Assembly: GCA_018648945.1 (NCBI GenBank)
Contig: JABGQJ010000372.1
Span: 1 to 7,572 of the forward strand
Origin: Victivallales bacterium
GTDB lineage: Bacteria; Verrucomicrobiota; Lentisphaeria; Oligosphaerales; Lenti-02
Reading direction: 5' to 3'
DNA length: 7,572 nucleotides
Below, piece after piece: positions 1-5,983 of this stretch. Below the pieces are notes generated by a model, which was not told the DNA's origin, did not search any database, and saw nothing but the letters and a program-made list of their open reading frames with translations. Position 1 is the first letter of the stretch; each line of letters starts with the position of its first letter. The position numbers and the translations under genes were made by a program.

Positions 1-240
1 GTGGGCCACCACGGGGGGCGGGCCATTCTCGCGACAGACAGCGAGTGCCTCTCCGAGCGAGGCGGGATCGGTGATATCGCCGGTCAGCACCCGCACGGCT
101 CCCTCCCGCTCCAAACGGTCCAGACGGGTGGAGCGATGGCGATGGACCAGAGCCCATACCCGCCACCCCGCCGCCGCGAAGGCTGCGGCCGTGTGGCCCC
201 CGATGAAGCCAGCGGCACCGGTCACCAGGACCGAATTCAC
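1..240 (-). CDS. Extended SDR: NAD(P)-dependent epimerase/dehydratase/reductase (3' part missing)
   Basis: The first 80 residues of an extended short-chain dehydrogenase are visible; the window's left edge removes the rest. The N-terminus is a Rossmann fold: the nucleotide-binding motif TGAAGFIG lies at residues 7-14 and GDITDP (residues 54-59) supplies the Asp expected near the adenine ring. After the second beta strand the chain reads ALVHRHRS, with basic rather than acidic residues, which in this family suggests NADPH over NADH (inference). The GTG start at 240-238 overlaps the TGA stop of the upstream oxoamine synthase (GTGA) and has a strong GGAGG six bases away. The catalytic Ser/Tyr-Lys residues lie outside the window, so substrate and reaction cannot be read. 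From its position after an oxoamine synthase, a ketone reductase for the condensation product (as CerR-type SDRs do in bacterial ceramide synthesis) is plausible; a sugar epimerase or a HpnA-like protein is an alternative. Confidence 0.88.
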   Translation of the reverse strand, partial: MNSVLVTGAAGFIGGHTAAAFAAAGWRVWALVHRHRSTRLDRLEREGAVRVLTGDITDPASLGEALAVCRENGPPPVVAH

Positions 241-1520
241 TCGCCCCCTCCCACCACGATACCCAGTTCGCGACCGAGCGTTCCGAGAGTCGCGATCACA
301 TGATCCAGATCAGTCGGCGTGTGGTTGGCCATGACATTGAGGCGCAGACGGCAGTCCTTGCGGCGGACCGCCGGGTAACTGACGATATTGGTGAACACAC
401 CCTCTTCGAGCAGGGCGGCATGGAGACGCCCGAGCTTCACCTCGTCGCGGACCATGACCGGCACAATCGCAGAGGCGCTGTGCCCCGTGTCCAAGCCCTG
501 CTGCGCCAGACCGGCCTTGAGATACTCGATGTTGGCCCACAGTTGACGACGCCCGGCCTGGTCGGTCTCTAGCAACTTGAAGACTTCGAGCAGCCCGGCA
601 ACCACGGGGGCGGGCAGGCTGGTGGAGAAGAAGAATGTCCGGGCGTAGAGCCGCAGGTAGCGGATCAGGGCCGCAGACCCCGCGCAATAGCCGCCGATGC
701 CGGCCGGGGCCTTGCTCAGCGTGCCGTAGAGCACATCCACTCGCTCCAGACAGCCGCAGGCCTCGGGCGTCCCCCGCCCAGTGGGGCCCACCACGCCAAT
801 CCCGTGGGCATCGTCCACCATCACCCGCGCCCCATACTGCTCGGCCAAGTCGCAGATCTCGGCCAAAGGAGCCAAGTCGCCATCCATGGAGAACACGCCA
901 TCGGTCACGATCAGCCGCCCCTGCTGACTCTCCGGCAAGCGACGCAGCTGCTTCGCCAAATGGCGCATGTTGCCATGCAGATAGATCTGGAGGTCGGCCC
1001 CGGACAGCTGTCCGCCATCGAAGATGGACGCGTGGTTGGCGGCATCGTTCAGGATCACGTCCCCCGGTCCGCAGAGGGCGCTGATCAGCCCGACATTGCC
1101 GCTGTACCCGCAGGGAAAGAGAATCGCGTCCTCCCGATGCAGAAACCGGGCGATGGCCTGTTCCAGTTCGCGATGCAGGTCGGTGGTGCCCGCATAGACG
1201 GGCACGGCCCCCATGCCGTAGCCGAAGCGGTCCACTGCCGCCTTTGCGGCAGCGGTCACCTGCGGATGCATAGCCAAGTTGAGAAAGGAATTGGAGCCCA
1301 TCATCACCACGCGACGTTGCCGCCCGTGAAGGTCGCGCACCGTAGTCTGGGGCCCGGCGGCAGTCAGCAATTCATGTCCCAAGGCTTCCAGACATGGCTC
1401 CACATGGGTGCCAAGGTGCGCCGCCAGCCCCTCGATCTTGGCAAAGAGATCGCCCCCCGTTCCGGGCATGAAGCTCTCGAAGCTGATCTTGCCTTCCATG
1501 CGTTTCATCTCCATCGTCAT
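237..1520 (-). CDS. PLP-dependent alpha-oxoamine synthase (serine palmitoyltransferase / AONS / KBL family)
   Basis: A 427-residue fold-type I PLP enzyme, a normal length for a family that condenses an amino acid with an acyl-CoA or acyl-ACP, releasing CO2, to give an alpha-amino ketone. Visible landmarks (numbered from ATG 1520): GSNSFLNL at 75-82, AGTTDLHRELE at 110-120, NHASIFDG at 162-169 with the PLP-stacking His163, TDGVFSMDGD at 206-215, VDDAHG at 235-240 (PLP-nitrogen Asp and His), GTLSK at 266-270 with Lys270 as the Schiff-base lysine, and CRLRL at 390-394 carrying the likely carboxylate-binding Arg391. GSN near the N-terminus resembles bacterial serine palmitoyltransferases more than BioF. 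The segment GMGAVPVYAGT replaces the common GSGGSR-type loop, so the acyl donor or amino acid may be unusual. ATG 1520 overlaps the upstream stop as ATGA, but AAGGGAG sits eight bases before ATG 1514, so a start two codons later is equally possible. The pathway is unproven; a lipid role fits the neighbouring lipid-kinase-like and UbiA genes. Confidence 0.93.
   Translation of the reverse strand: MTMEMKRMEGKISFESFMPGTGGDLFAKIEGLAAHLGTHVEPCLEALGHELLTAAGPQTTVRDLHGRQRRVVMMGSNSFLNLAMHPQVTAAAKAAVDRFGYGMGAVPVYAGTTDLHRELEQAIARFLHREDAILFPCGYSGNVGLISALCGPGDVILNDAANHASIFDGGQLSGADLQIYLHGNMRHLAKQLRRLPESQQGRLIVTDGVFSMDGDLAPLAEICDLAEQYGARVMVDDAHGIGVVGPTGRGTPEACGCLERVDVLYGTLSKAPAGIGGYCAGSAALIRYLRLYARTFFFSTSLPAPVVAGLLEVFKLLETDQAGRRQLWANIEYLKAGLAQQGLDTGHSASAIVPVMVRDEVKLGRLHAALLEEGVFTNIVSYPAVRRKDCRLRLNVMANHTPTDLDHVIATLGTLGRELGIVVGGGE
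244..252 (-). promoter_or_regulatory. Shine-Dalgarno for the SDR, inside the end of the oxoamine synthase gene
   Basis: On the minus strand the run GGGAGGGGG contains GGAGG six bases before the GTG start at 240. It encodes the Gly-rich tail VVGGGE of the upstream enzyme, so the ribosome-binding site and the C-terminal coding sequence share the same bases. This supports the GTG as the real SDR start. Confidence 0.7.
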
Positions 1521-2728
1521 GGCTCCCTTCGTTTGGGGTGGTAGCAGCGCAGGGACTGCGGGCTGTCGCAGTGCACGGCACAGAGATTGCAGTTGCTGCA
1601 GGTTGAGGGGGAGGAATCGCCGGCGAGCAGGCGACCTGCGAACGCTGGGTCATGGATGAGAGGCCGACACAGCGCTACGGCGGGAAGCCCCTGGGCCAGG
1701 CAGTCCAGCGCCTCCGGCAGCGAACGGATGCCCCCCACCGGCACGACCGGGATGCGGGTGCCCTGTTGCAGAGCGACGGCCGCGGGAACGTTGTAGGCCG
1801 GCGAGAAGCCTTCCAGACGCCGCAAGTGCGGCAGACCCCGGACCAGCATCCACCAGAGCTTCCCCCAGAACGAGTAGTGGTTCAGAAGCGGGTTGGTCCG
1901 CAGGGCCACCTTCACTGGGCACGCACCCCGAAAGATGTTCATGGGCCATTCCATCGTGCCGTAGCTGACTTCAATCAGGTCCACCTGCAGACGGTCCAGG
2001 GCGGCAACCGTCGCCGTTGCCGTCGCCAGATCGATTCCCGGACGCCGATCTTCGCCCCAGCTGAGCTTGATCCACACCGGGAAGGCGTCTCCGCAACGTT
2101 CCCGAATGGCTTCCACGATCGCGGTCAGGAATGCGGTTGGCTGTCCCCAGAGATCGGGGCGCCGGTTGGTCCAAGGGGAAAGGAACTGATGGACTAGGTA
2201 ACCATGGGCGGCGTGAATCTGGACTGCGTCGAAGCCCGCCTGTTGGGCGTTCGCCGCAGCGTCGGCGAACTGCTGAACCCGCGCGGGAACTTCGTCGGTC
2301 CGCAAGGCGCGCACTGGCGCGCGGAAGTAGCTGCAGGCTCGGTCCGAAGCGCCAATCAGAGGCAAACCGGTGACCTCTGTTCGCGTTTGCCGCCCAGTAT
2401 GGGCCAGTTGCGCGACCAGAGGCGAGTCGGGAAAGTGCCGGTGCAGCCGCTGCGTGATGGTGCCCCACGCCTGGGTCTGAGCCGGCGTGCAGAATCCGGA
2501 TTGGCCAGGCTGGATGGCCCGTCCTTCCGGGGAAACGTAGGCAAAGCCCGTGACCAGACTGCCGGTGCCGCCCTGCAGAATGCGTTCGTAGAGCGCAGTG
2601 ACTTCTGCCACTGGGGGCACGCCGTCCTCGTCCGCGAGGCCAGCGAAGGTGGCCGAACGGATCAGGCGGTTGGGAAGCGTCATCTTGCGCAGCCGCAGCG
2701 GCTCAGCGAGTTGTGAGGCCATGCTCAC
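1517..2728 (-). CDS. NADH:flavin oxidoreductase, Old Yellow Enzyme family, with C-terminal Cys cluster
   Basis: A 403-residue FMN-binding TIM-barrel oxidoreductase. Family signs: the N-terminal PLRLRKMTLPNRLIRSAT segment (residues 10-27), QLAHTGRQ at 107-114, the substrate-binding pair HAAHGYL at 172-178, KLSWGED at 221-227, VVPVGGI at 328-334 and CRPLIHDP at 354-361 for the FMN phosphate. The tail has Cys377, Cys380, Cys383, Cys387 and Cys395; in 2,4-dienoyl-CoA-reductase-like members a comparable cluster holds a [4Fe-4S] centre, but here no second FAD/NAD(H) domain follows, so this is a single-domain form. A Trp-rich stretch, SFWGKLWWMLVRG (286-298), could touch membrane or a lipid substrate (inference). 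GTG 2728 is chosen because GGAGG lies seven bases upstream and gives a GTGA overlap with the preceding stop; ATG 2722 is the alternative. The likely chemistry is reduction of an activated C=C bond; the substrate is unknown, and an unsaturated pathway intermediate or isoprenoid chain fits the neighbours. Confidence 0.92.
   Translation of the reverse strand: MSMASQLAEPLRLRKMTLPNRLIRSATFAGLADEDGVPPVAEVTALYERILQGGTGSLVTGFAYVSPEGRAIQPGQSGFCTPAQTQAWGTITQRLHRHFPDSPLVAQLAHTGRQTRTEVTGLPLIGASDRACSYFRAPVRALRTDEVPARVQQFADAAANAQQAGFDAVQIHAAHGYLVHQFLSPWTNRRPDLWGQPTAFLTAIVEAIRERCGDAFPVWIKLSWGEDRRPGIDLATATATVAALDRLQVDLIEVSYGTMEWPMNIFRGACPVKVALRTNPLLNHYSFWGKLWWMLVRGLPHLRRLEGFSPAYNVPAAVALQQGTRIPVVPVGGIRSLPEALDCLAQGLPAVALCRPLIHDPAFAGRLLAGDSSPSTCSNCNLCAVHCDSPQSLRCYHPKRREP
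1523..1529 (-). promoter_or_regulatory. Shine-Dalgarno AAGGGAG for the oxoamine synthase
   Basis: AAGGGAG on the minus strand stands two bases before ATG 1520 and eight bases before ATG 1514. The spacing favours initiation at 1514, while the ATGA stop/start overlap favours 1520 with translational coupling. Confidence 0.6.
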
Positions 2729-3702
2729 GAGGCTTCCTCCAGCCGCTTCCCCGCCTCGACTACGGCTGCCAGATAGGCATCGCGGGTAGCGAATAGGCGA
2801 GCGTCGGGACAGGTGGGCGCGGGAGTTCCCCGCCCGCCCAGACAGAGCCCTGGCGAGGCGGACGCCTGGGCCGCGCCGATGCGGAAGGCCCCGAGTCGGA
2901 GCAGGTCCTGGCGGACCGCCGAATCGTCGGCCCGAACCGCGAAGAGCAGTTCGTATTCTCCGGCTCCGGCCACCAAAGCGGCGTGGGGTGGGAAGCCGGC
3001 CTGATCGGCGATAGAGCGGACCAGCGGGGCCATGGGGACTGCGGGCACGTCGAGCACGAAGCGGACGCCCGGGTTCACCCGCACTAGCATCTGGAGGGCG
3101 TCCAGCAGGCCGCCGCTGGTATCGATGCAAGCCGTCGCATGACCGCGCAGAGCCTGGGCCAGCTCTAACCGGAGCTCGAAGCGAGGAGTCGGCGCGCCGC
3201 TCAGCAAGGCGGCATTGGCATCGCCCAATGGCCCGCTGATCCAGAGTTCGCAATCCGCCGCTGTGAGCTCCCGCGTGCAGGCCGGTCCCACGACCGGGCC
3301 AAAGGCAGTGCCCGTGAAGCGCCAGGACGAGGATTGGCCGAGATCCCCACCCAGCAGATGGCAACCGCACGTGGCCAGCACGTCGGCCATGCCCCTCGCG
3401 ACGCCCGCCGCAAAGCCGGTCGGCAGTTCCTGGGGCAAGACCAGAGCGGACAGGAAGAAGGCCGGAGTCGCGCCCACTGCGAACAGATCGTGCAGGGTCG
3501 CCACCGCCAGGTTGCTGCCCAGGGCCGCGGGATTGTCTGTCGTGAAGCCATCCTCCTCGGCCGAGAATTCATCGGTGGTGAAGGCCCAAAGCCCATCGGC
3601 CATGCGCACCAGTTCGGCATCGGCCTCGAACAACCCGTTCTGCTGTTGGGCGGAACGAGGGCAGTGCGCGACCAGTTGCTCGATCATGTCGTATTCGTTC
3701 AT
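2725..3702 (-). CDS. ThiL/PurM-superfamily (AIR synthase-related) protein, thiamine-monophosphate-kinase-like with altered motifs
   Basis: A 325-residue protein, the usual length for ThiL. The architecture matches the AIRS superfamily: FTTDEF at 41-46 (cf. ThiL TTD), GSNLAVATLHDLFAVGATP at 62-80 (the dimer-core helix), LLGGDLGQS at 116-124, TGTAFGPV at 130-137, a second-domain ACIDTSGGLLDAL at 191-203 and GAGEYELLF at 246-254. ThiL itself phosphorylates thiamine monophosphate with ATP. Several ThiL signatures are changed: the early GDD metal/ATP motif reads EADAEL near 26-31, DISDGL becomes DTSGGL, and GEDYEL becomes GEYEL. A standard housekeeping ThiL is therefore unlikely; either a kinase for another substrate or a non-kinase member is more probable. 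No thiamine gene lies nearby. The start ATG 3702 overlaps the lipid kinase stop as ATGA and has GGAGG four bases upstream. The superfamily call is firm; the function is open. Confidence 0.86.
   Translation of the reverse strand: MNEYDMIEQLVAHCPRSAQQQNGLFEADAELVRMADGLWAFTTDEFSAEEDGFTTDNPAALGSNLAVATLHDLFAVGATPAFFLSALVLPQELPTGFAAGVARGMADVLATCGCHLLGGDLGQSSSWRFTGTAFGPVVGPACTRELTAADCELWISGPLGDANAALLSGAPTPRFELRLELAQALRGHATACIDTSGGLLDALQMLVRVNPGVRFVLDVPAVPMAPLVRSIADQAGFPPHAALVAGAGEYELLFAVRADDSAVRQDLLRLGAFRIGAAQASASPGLCLGGRGTPAPTCPDARLFATRDAYLAAVVEAGKRLEEAS
2736..2740 (-). promoter_or_regulatory. Shine-Dalgarno GGAGG deciding the OYE start
   Basis: GGAGG on the minus strand lies seven bases before GTG 2728 but thirteen before ATG 2722. 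It sits within the last codons of the ThiL-like gene and favours the GTG start for the flavin oxidoreductase. Confidence 0.6.
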
Positions 3703-4607
3703 GATGCCTCCGGCACGACCAGGCGCAGCGCGCCAGGTTGGATGTCCACTGCGATGGGGAGCGCACCGTGGGGATCGCCATCGAATTCCACCGCCCCCCT
3801 TCCCTGCACCGCGACCGATTGGGCAAAACGAAAGAGCACGTCGGGACGACTGCTGACGGTGCCGGTGTAGAACGCAGGCAGCAGGCGCAGCAGGCCGAAC
3901 AGCGATTTCCCGGCGATGGCAAGCACGGCCAGCCGCCCATCCGCCGGGTGCAGATCCCCGGTGAACTTCAGGCCCGAGGCGATCCACGGGCTCTTGGCAA
4001 TGCAGAGGTGGCAGCAGCGAGGCAGAACCACGGGGGCCTCGCCATCCACGCTCAGTTCCAGGCGCCGGTGGGGACCGGGCAAGGCGCTGAGCACGGCCAG
4101 TCCCGTTCCTCCCCCATCACCCAGGAACCGGCGCCAGCGGTTCGCGCGGGCCGCCACCGTGGCACCGATGCCGAGGTTCACGCTGCACCCAAAGAAGCTG
4201 GTGCGCTCTGCTCCCGCCCCGTCTCGGTACCGCACGCGCCCTACGTCGCGGGAGCAAATCCTGCCATGGAGCAGGGCGTCGAGCGCGGCTTCTGGAGCCG
4301 TGGGAATGCCATGAAACCGGCAAAAGTCGGGACTCGTCCCCGCATAGAGCACGCCCAAGGCTGGCGCATCCGCCCCCCGTGCCAGGACTCCGTTCAACAC
4401 CGCATTGATGGTGCCATCGCCACCAACTGCCACCACCACATCCGCTTCGGCAACGGCGGCCAGTTCCTCGATATGCGCCATGGAGTCGGGCTGAACGAAG
4501 GAGCAGGAGAGATCGCTGCCACGCAGGCGTTCCTGCCAGAACCCCCAGCGCCGCTGGCCCCGCCCGGAACGGGCACCCGGATTGAGAATGACTGTGGCCC
4601 GCCTCAT
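3699..4607 (-). CDS. Diacylglycerol kinase family (DAGKc) lipid kinase homologue
   Basis: A 302-residue protein of the DgkB/YegS/sphingosine-kinase fold, about the usual length for single-domain bacterial members. These enzymes transfer the ATP gamma-phosphate to a lipid alcohol such as diacylglycerol, a sphingoid base or ceramide. Visible: VILNPGARSGRG at 6-17, the nucleotide-binding VAVGGDGTINAVLNG at 59-73, LGVLYAGTSPDFCRFHGIP at 84-102, FFGCSVNLGIGA at 138-149, and the C-terminal EFDGDPHG at 274-281 corresponding to the DGE region. The common GTGNDFA motif reads GTSPDFC, so the segment between the nucleotide and lipid sites is unusual. No signal peptide or membrane span is evident; a peripheral membrane role is expected from the family. 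ATG 4607 overlaps the radical SAM stop (ATGA); only a weak GGGA lies ten bases upstream, so translation probably depends on coupling to the preceding gene. Given the oxoamine synthase downstream, a sphingoid-like or prenyl-alcohol substrate is conceivable (inference). Confidence 0.91.
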   Translation of the reverse strand: MRRATVILNPGARSGRGQRRWGFWQERLRGSDLSCSFVQPDSMAHIEELAAVAEADVVVAVGGDGTINAVLNGVLARGADAPALGVLYAGTSPDFCRFHGIPTAPEAALDALLHGRICSRDVGRVRYRDGAGAERTSFFGCSVNLGIGATVAARANRWRRFLGDGGGTGLAVLSALPGPHRRLELSVDGEAPVVLPRCCHLCIAKSPWIASGLKFTGDLHPADGRLAVLAIAGKSLFGLLRLLPAFYTGTVSSRPDVLFRFAQSVAVQGRGAVEFDGDPHGALPIAVDIQPGALRLVVPEAS

Positions 4608-5944
4608 GGGTGGTAGATCCCGAGCTTCTCGTATACCGGCGTGGCGTCGCCACGGTTCCAGCTGGCCACGAGTTCCGCCGTCGGCTCTTCGGCCAGGGGA
4701 GTACGGTCACTGCCGCTGGCCGCCAGAGCGGCGGCAATGGCCCCGGCCTGCGTGCAGCACAGCCAGTCGCACCGCGCGTCGGGGAAGGCCGCCCGCATCC
4801 TGGCGAAGATCTGTTCGAAGGGCTCGGCAGTCACGTTGCCGAAGGAGAGGTTGAGGAATTCGCAGGGCTGGACCTCGCCGTCTGCCCCGATGTAGAACCG
4901 GTCGATCCCACCGGCGGTACAGCCCAGGACATGGGGGGCCTCCTCGAATACCTGTGCCGCCAGCGACGGGTAGTCCGAGCGATCGCGGCTGTTGTACAGT
5001 ACGTGATCCCCGCGAACGGCCTCGATCAGCGACGGGTCGGCCTGCATACCCTCCTTCTCGAGCCACAGCCCGGCGGGTTTTGGGTGGATGAGTTGCACGA
5101 AATCGCAGTCCAGCGACCGGGCCAACTCCATCAGATCGTGCAAGCGTCCGGCCCGTAGTTCCGCCTCGTCCTGAACGCTGTTGATGACGGCGGCCAGGCC
5201 CTCGCTCCGGGCTTGGCGGATGACCTCGGCAGCCACCTCGAAGGAGCCATCGACGCCGGTGAACGCATCGTGTGTGCCAGGGTCCGGCGAGTGGATCGAG
5301 ACCATCAGACCGTAGGCACCCGCTTGGCGGAGTTCCGGTAGCATGCCCGGCCTCAGACCGGCCCCGGTGGTGTTGACCCAGCATTCGGTTGTGTCCCCCA
5401 ACGCCTGTACGAGCCGGAGAAGGCGGGGAAAGCGCAGCAAGGGTTCGCCCCCCTCGATATCGAACATGGTCACGCCTGCATCACGCACGCGCAGTGCCGT
5501 GTCTAGCAGCACCTGCTCCTCCAGATCCGCCCCCTGATCCCGCTTCTGATAGCAGTGCGGGCAGTGGTAGGTGCAAGCCCGAGTCATGGAGTAGACCACC
5601 GTCACAGGCCCGGCCGGCTGGCGGATCAGTTTGGTCTCGATCGAGCGGAAGAAAGCGCGGCTCGGGTAAGCGGGTAGGTAGAGATGCAGCTTGACGAGAT
5701 GGCCACGGCAGATCGCCTTGTTGTGCCGGAAAATGAGCAGGAGGCGCAGTGCCCGCCAAAGAAACCGCAGGTAGCGCAGGGGATTGCGGTTGAAGTGGCG
5801 AGGACGGATCAGGTAGTGCCCGGCCACATGCAGGGCAATGCGGCAGTAGAGCCACACTTTTGCCAAGCCGGTGATGGTCCGTCGCTTTTCCATGCCGAGC
5901 TTCCTGCCTTTTCCGTTCTGCATCCAGTGTTCACCGCTAGACAT
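4604..5944 (-). CDS. Radical SAM enzyme with basic/hydrophobic N-terminal region and SPASM/twitch-like C-terminus
   Basis: A 446-residue radical SAM protein. The [4Fe-4S]/SAM motif is C-x3-C-x2-C at Cys124, Cys128 and Cys131 (CTYHCPHC), followed by FDIEGGEPLLRF (161-172), the SAM-binding GGEP. A C-terminal part with Cys342, Cys361, Cys392, Cys396 and Cys397, including GCTAGGIDRFYIGADG (341-356) and VQPCEF (358-363), resembles the twitch/SPASM domain that holds auxiliary Fe-S clusters. Before the core are about 110 residues rich in Arg, Trp, Tyr and Leu (for example FLWRALRLLLIFR at 61-73), which look membrane-associating rather than like a signal peptide. Such enzymes make radicals through 5'-deoxyadenosyl; SPASM members modify peptides, but no small precursor gene is seen here, and the lipid-type neighbours argue for a small or lipid substrate (inference). 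ATG 5944 has GAGGG seven bases upstream; ATG 5893 with AGGA eight bases upstream is a shorter alternative. It lies 39 bases after the UbiA stop. Confidence 0.93.
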   Translation of the reverse strand: MSSGEHWMQNGKGRKLGMEKRRTITGLAKVWLYCRIALHVAGHYLIRPRHFNRNPLRYLRFLWRALRLLLIFRHNKAICRGHLVKLHLYLPAYPSRAFFRSIETKLIRQPAGPVTVVYSMTRACTYHCPHCYQKRDQGADLEEQVLLDTALRVRDAGVTMFDIEGGEPLLRFPRLLRLVQALGDTTECWVNTTGAGLRPGMLPELRQAGAYGLMVSIHSPDPGTHDAFTGVDGSFEVAAEVIRQARSEGLAAVINSVQDEAELRAGRLHDLMELARSLDCDFVQLIHPKPAGLWLEKEGMQADPSLIEAVRGDHVLYNSRDRSDYPSLAAQVFEEAPHVLGCTAGGIDRFYIGADGEVQPCEFLNLSFGNVTAEPFEQIFARMRAAFPDARCDWLCCTQAGAIAAALAASGSDRTPLAEEPTAELVASWNRGDATPVYEKLGIYHP

Positions 5945-5951
5945 TGAGCGT

Positions 5952-5956
5952 CCCTC
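5952..5956 (-). promoter_or_regulatory. Shine-Dalgarno GAGGG for the radical SAM gene
   Basis: GAGGG on the minus strand is seven bases before ATG 5944, in the 39-base gap after the UbiA gene. It supports the long N-terminus. The gap holds no evident hairpin or promoter, so read-through from the UbiA gene is expected. Confidence 0.55.
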
Positions 5957-5983
5957 TTCCCCATTCTGGTTTCCGCCTTGCCT

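Noticed and set aside
804..1544. A 246-residue plus-strand open frame opposite the oxoamine synthase.
   Set aside because: No recognisable motif, and it is explained by the codon bias of the PLP enzyme on the other strand.
1517..3370. A 617-residue open frame on the minus strand spanning the OYE and much of the ThiL-like gene, suggesting a fusion.
   Set aside because: Its first ~210 residues are Arg/Gly/Pro-rich, low-complexity and unlike any family, and they overlap the well-supported ThiL-like gene in another frame. The OYE begins at 2728 or 2722 with its own Shine-Dalgarno; the rest is a chance opening in GC-rich DNA.
2725..3702. Calling the ThiL-like gene thiL and the operon thiamine-related.
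   Set aside because: Key ThiL motifs are altered and no other thiamine gene is present.
3738..4616. A 292-residue plus-strand open frame opposite the lipid kinase gene.
   Set aside because: Composition is Arg/Gln/His-rich without motifs, while the opposite strand carries GGDGTIN and the whole DAGK pattern.
4604..5944. A RiPP (modified peptide) system centred on the SPASM-like radical SAM enzyme.
   Set aside because: The gaps are too short to hold a precursor gene, and there is no peptidase, transporter or peptide-recognition domain in view; a precursor outside the window cannot be excluded.
5945..5983. The 39-base gap between the UbiA and radical SAM genes as a terminator or internal promoter.
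   Set aside because: I find no inverted repeat with a T-run and no convincing -35/-10 pair; a Shine-Dalgarno explains part of it.
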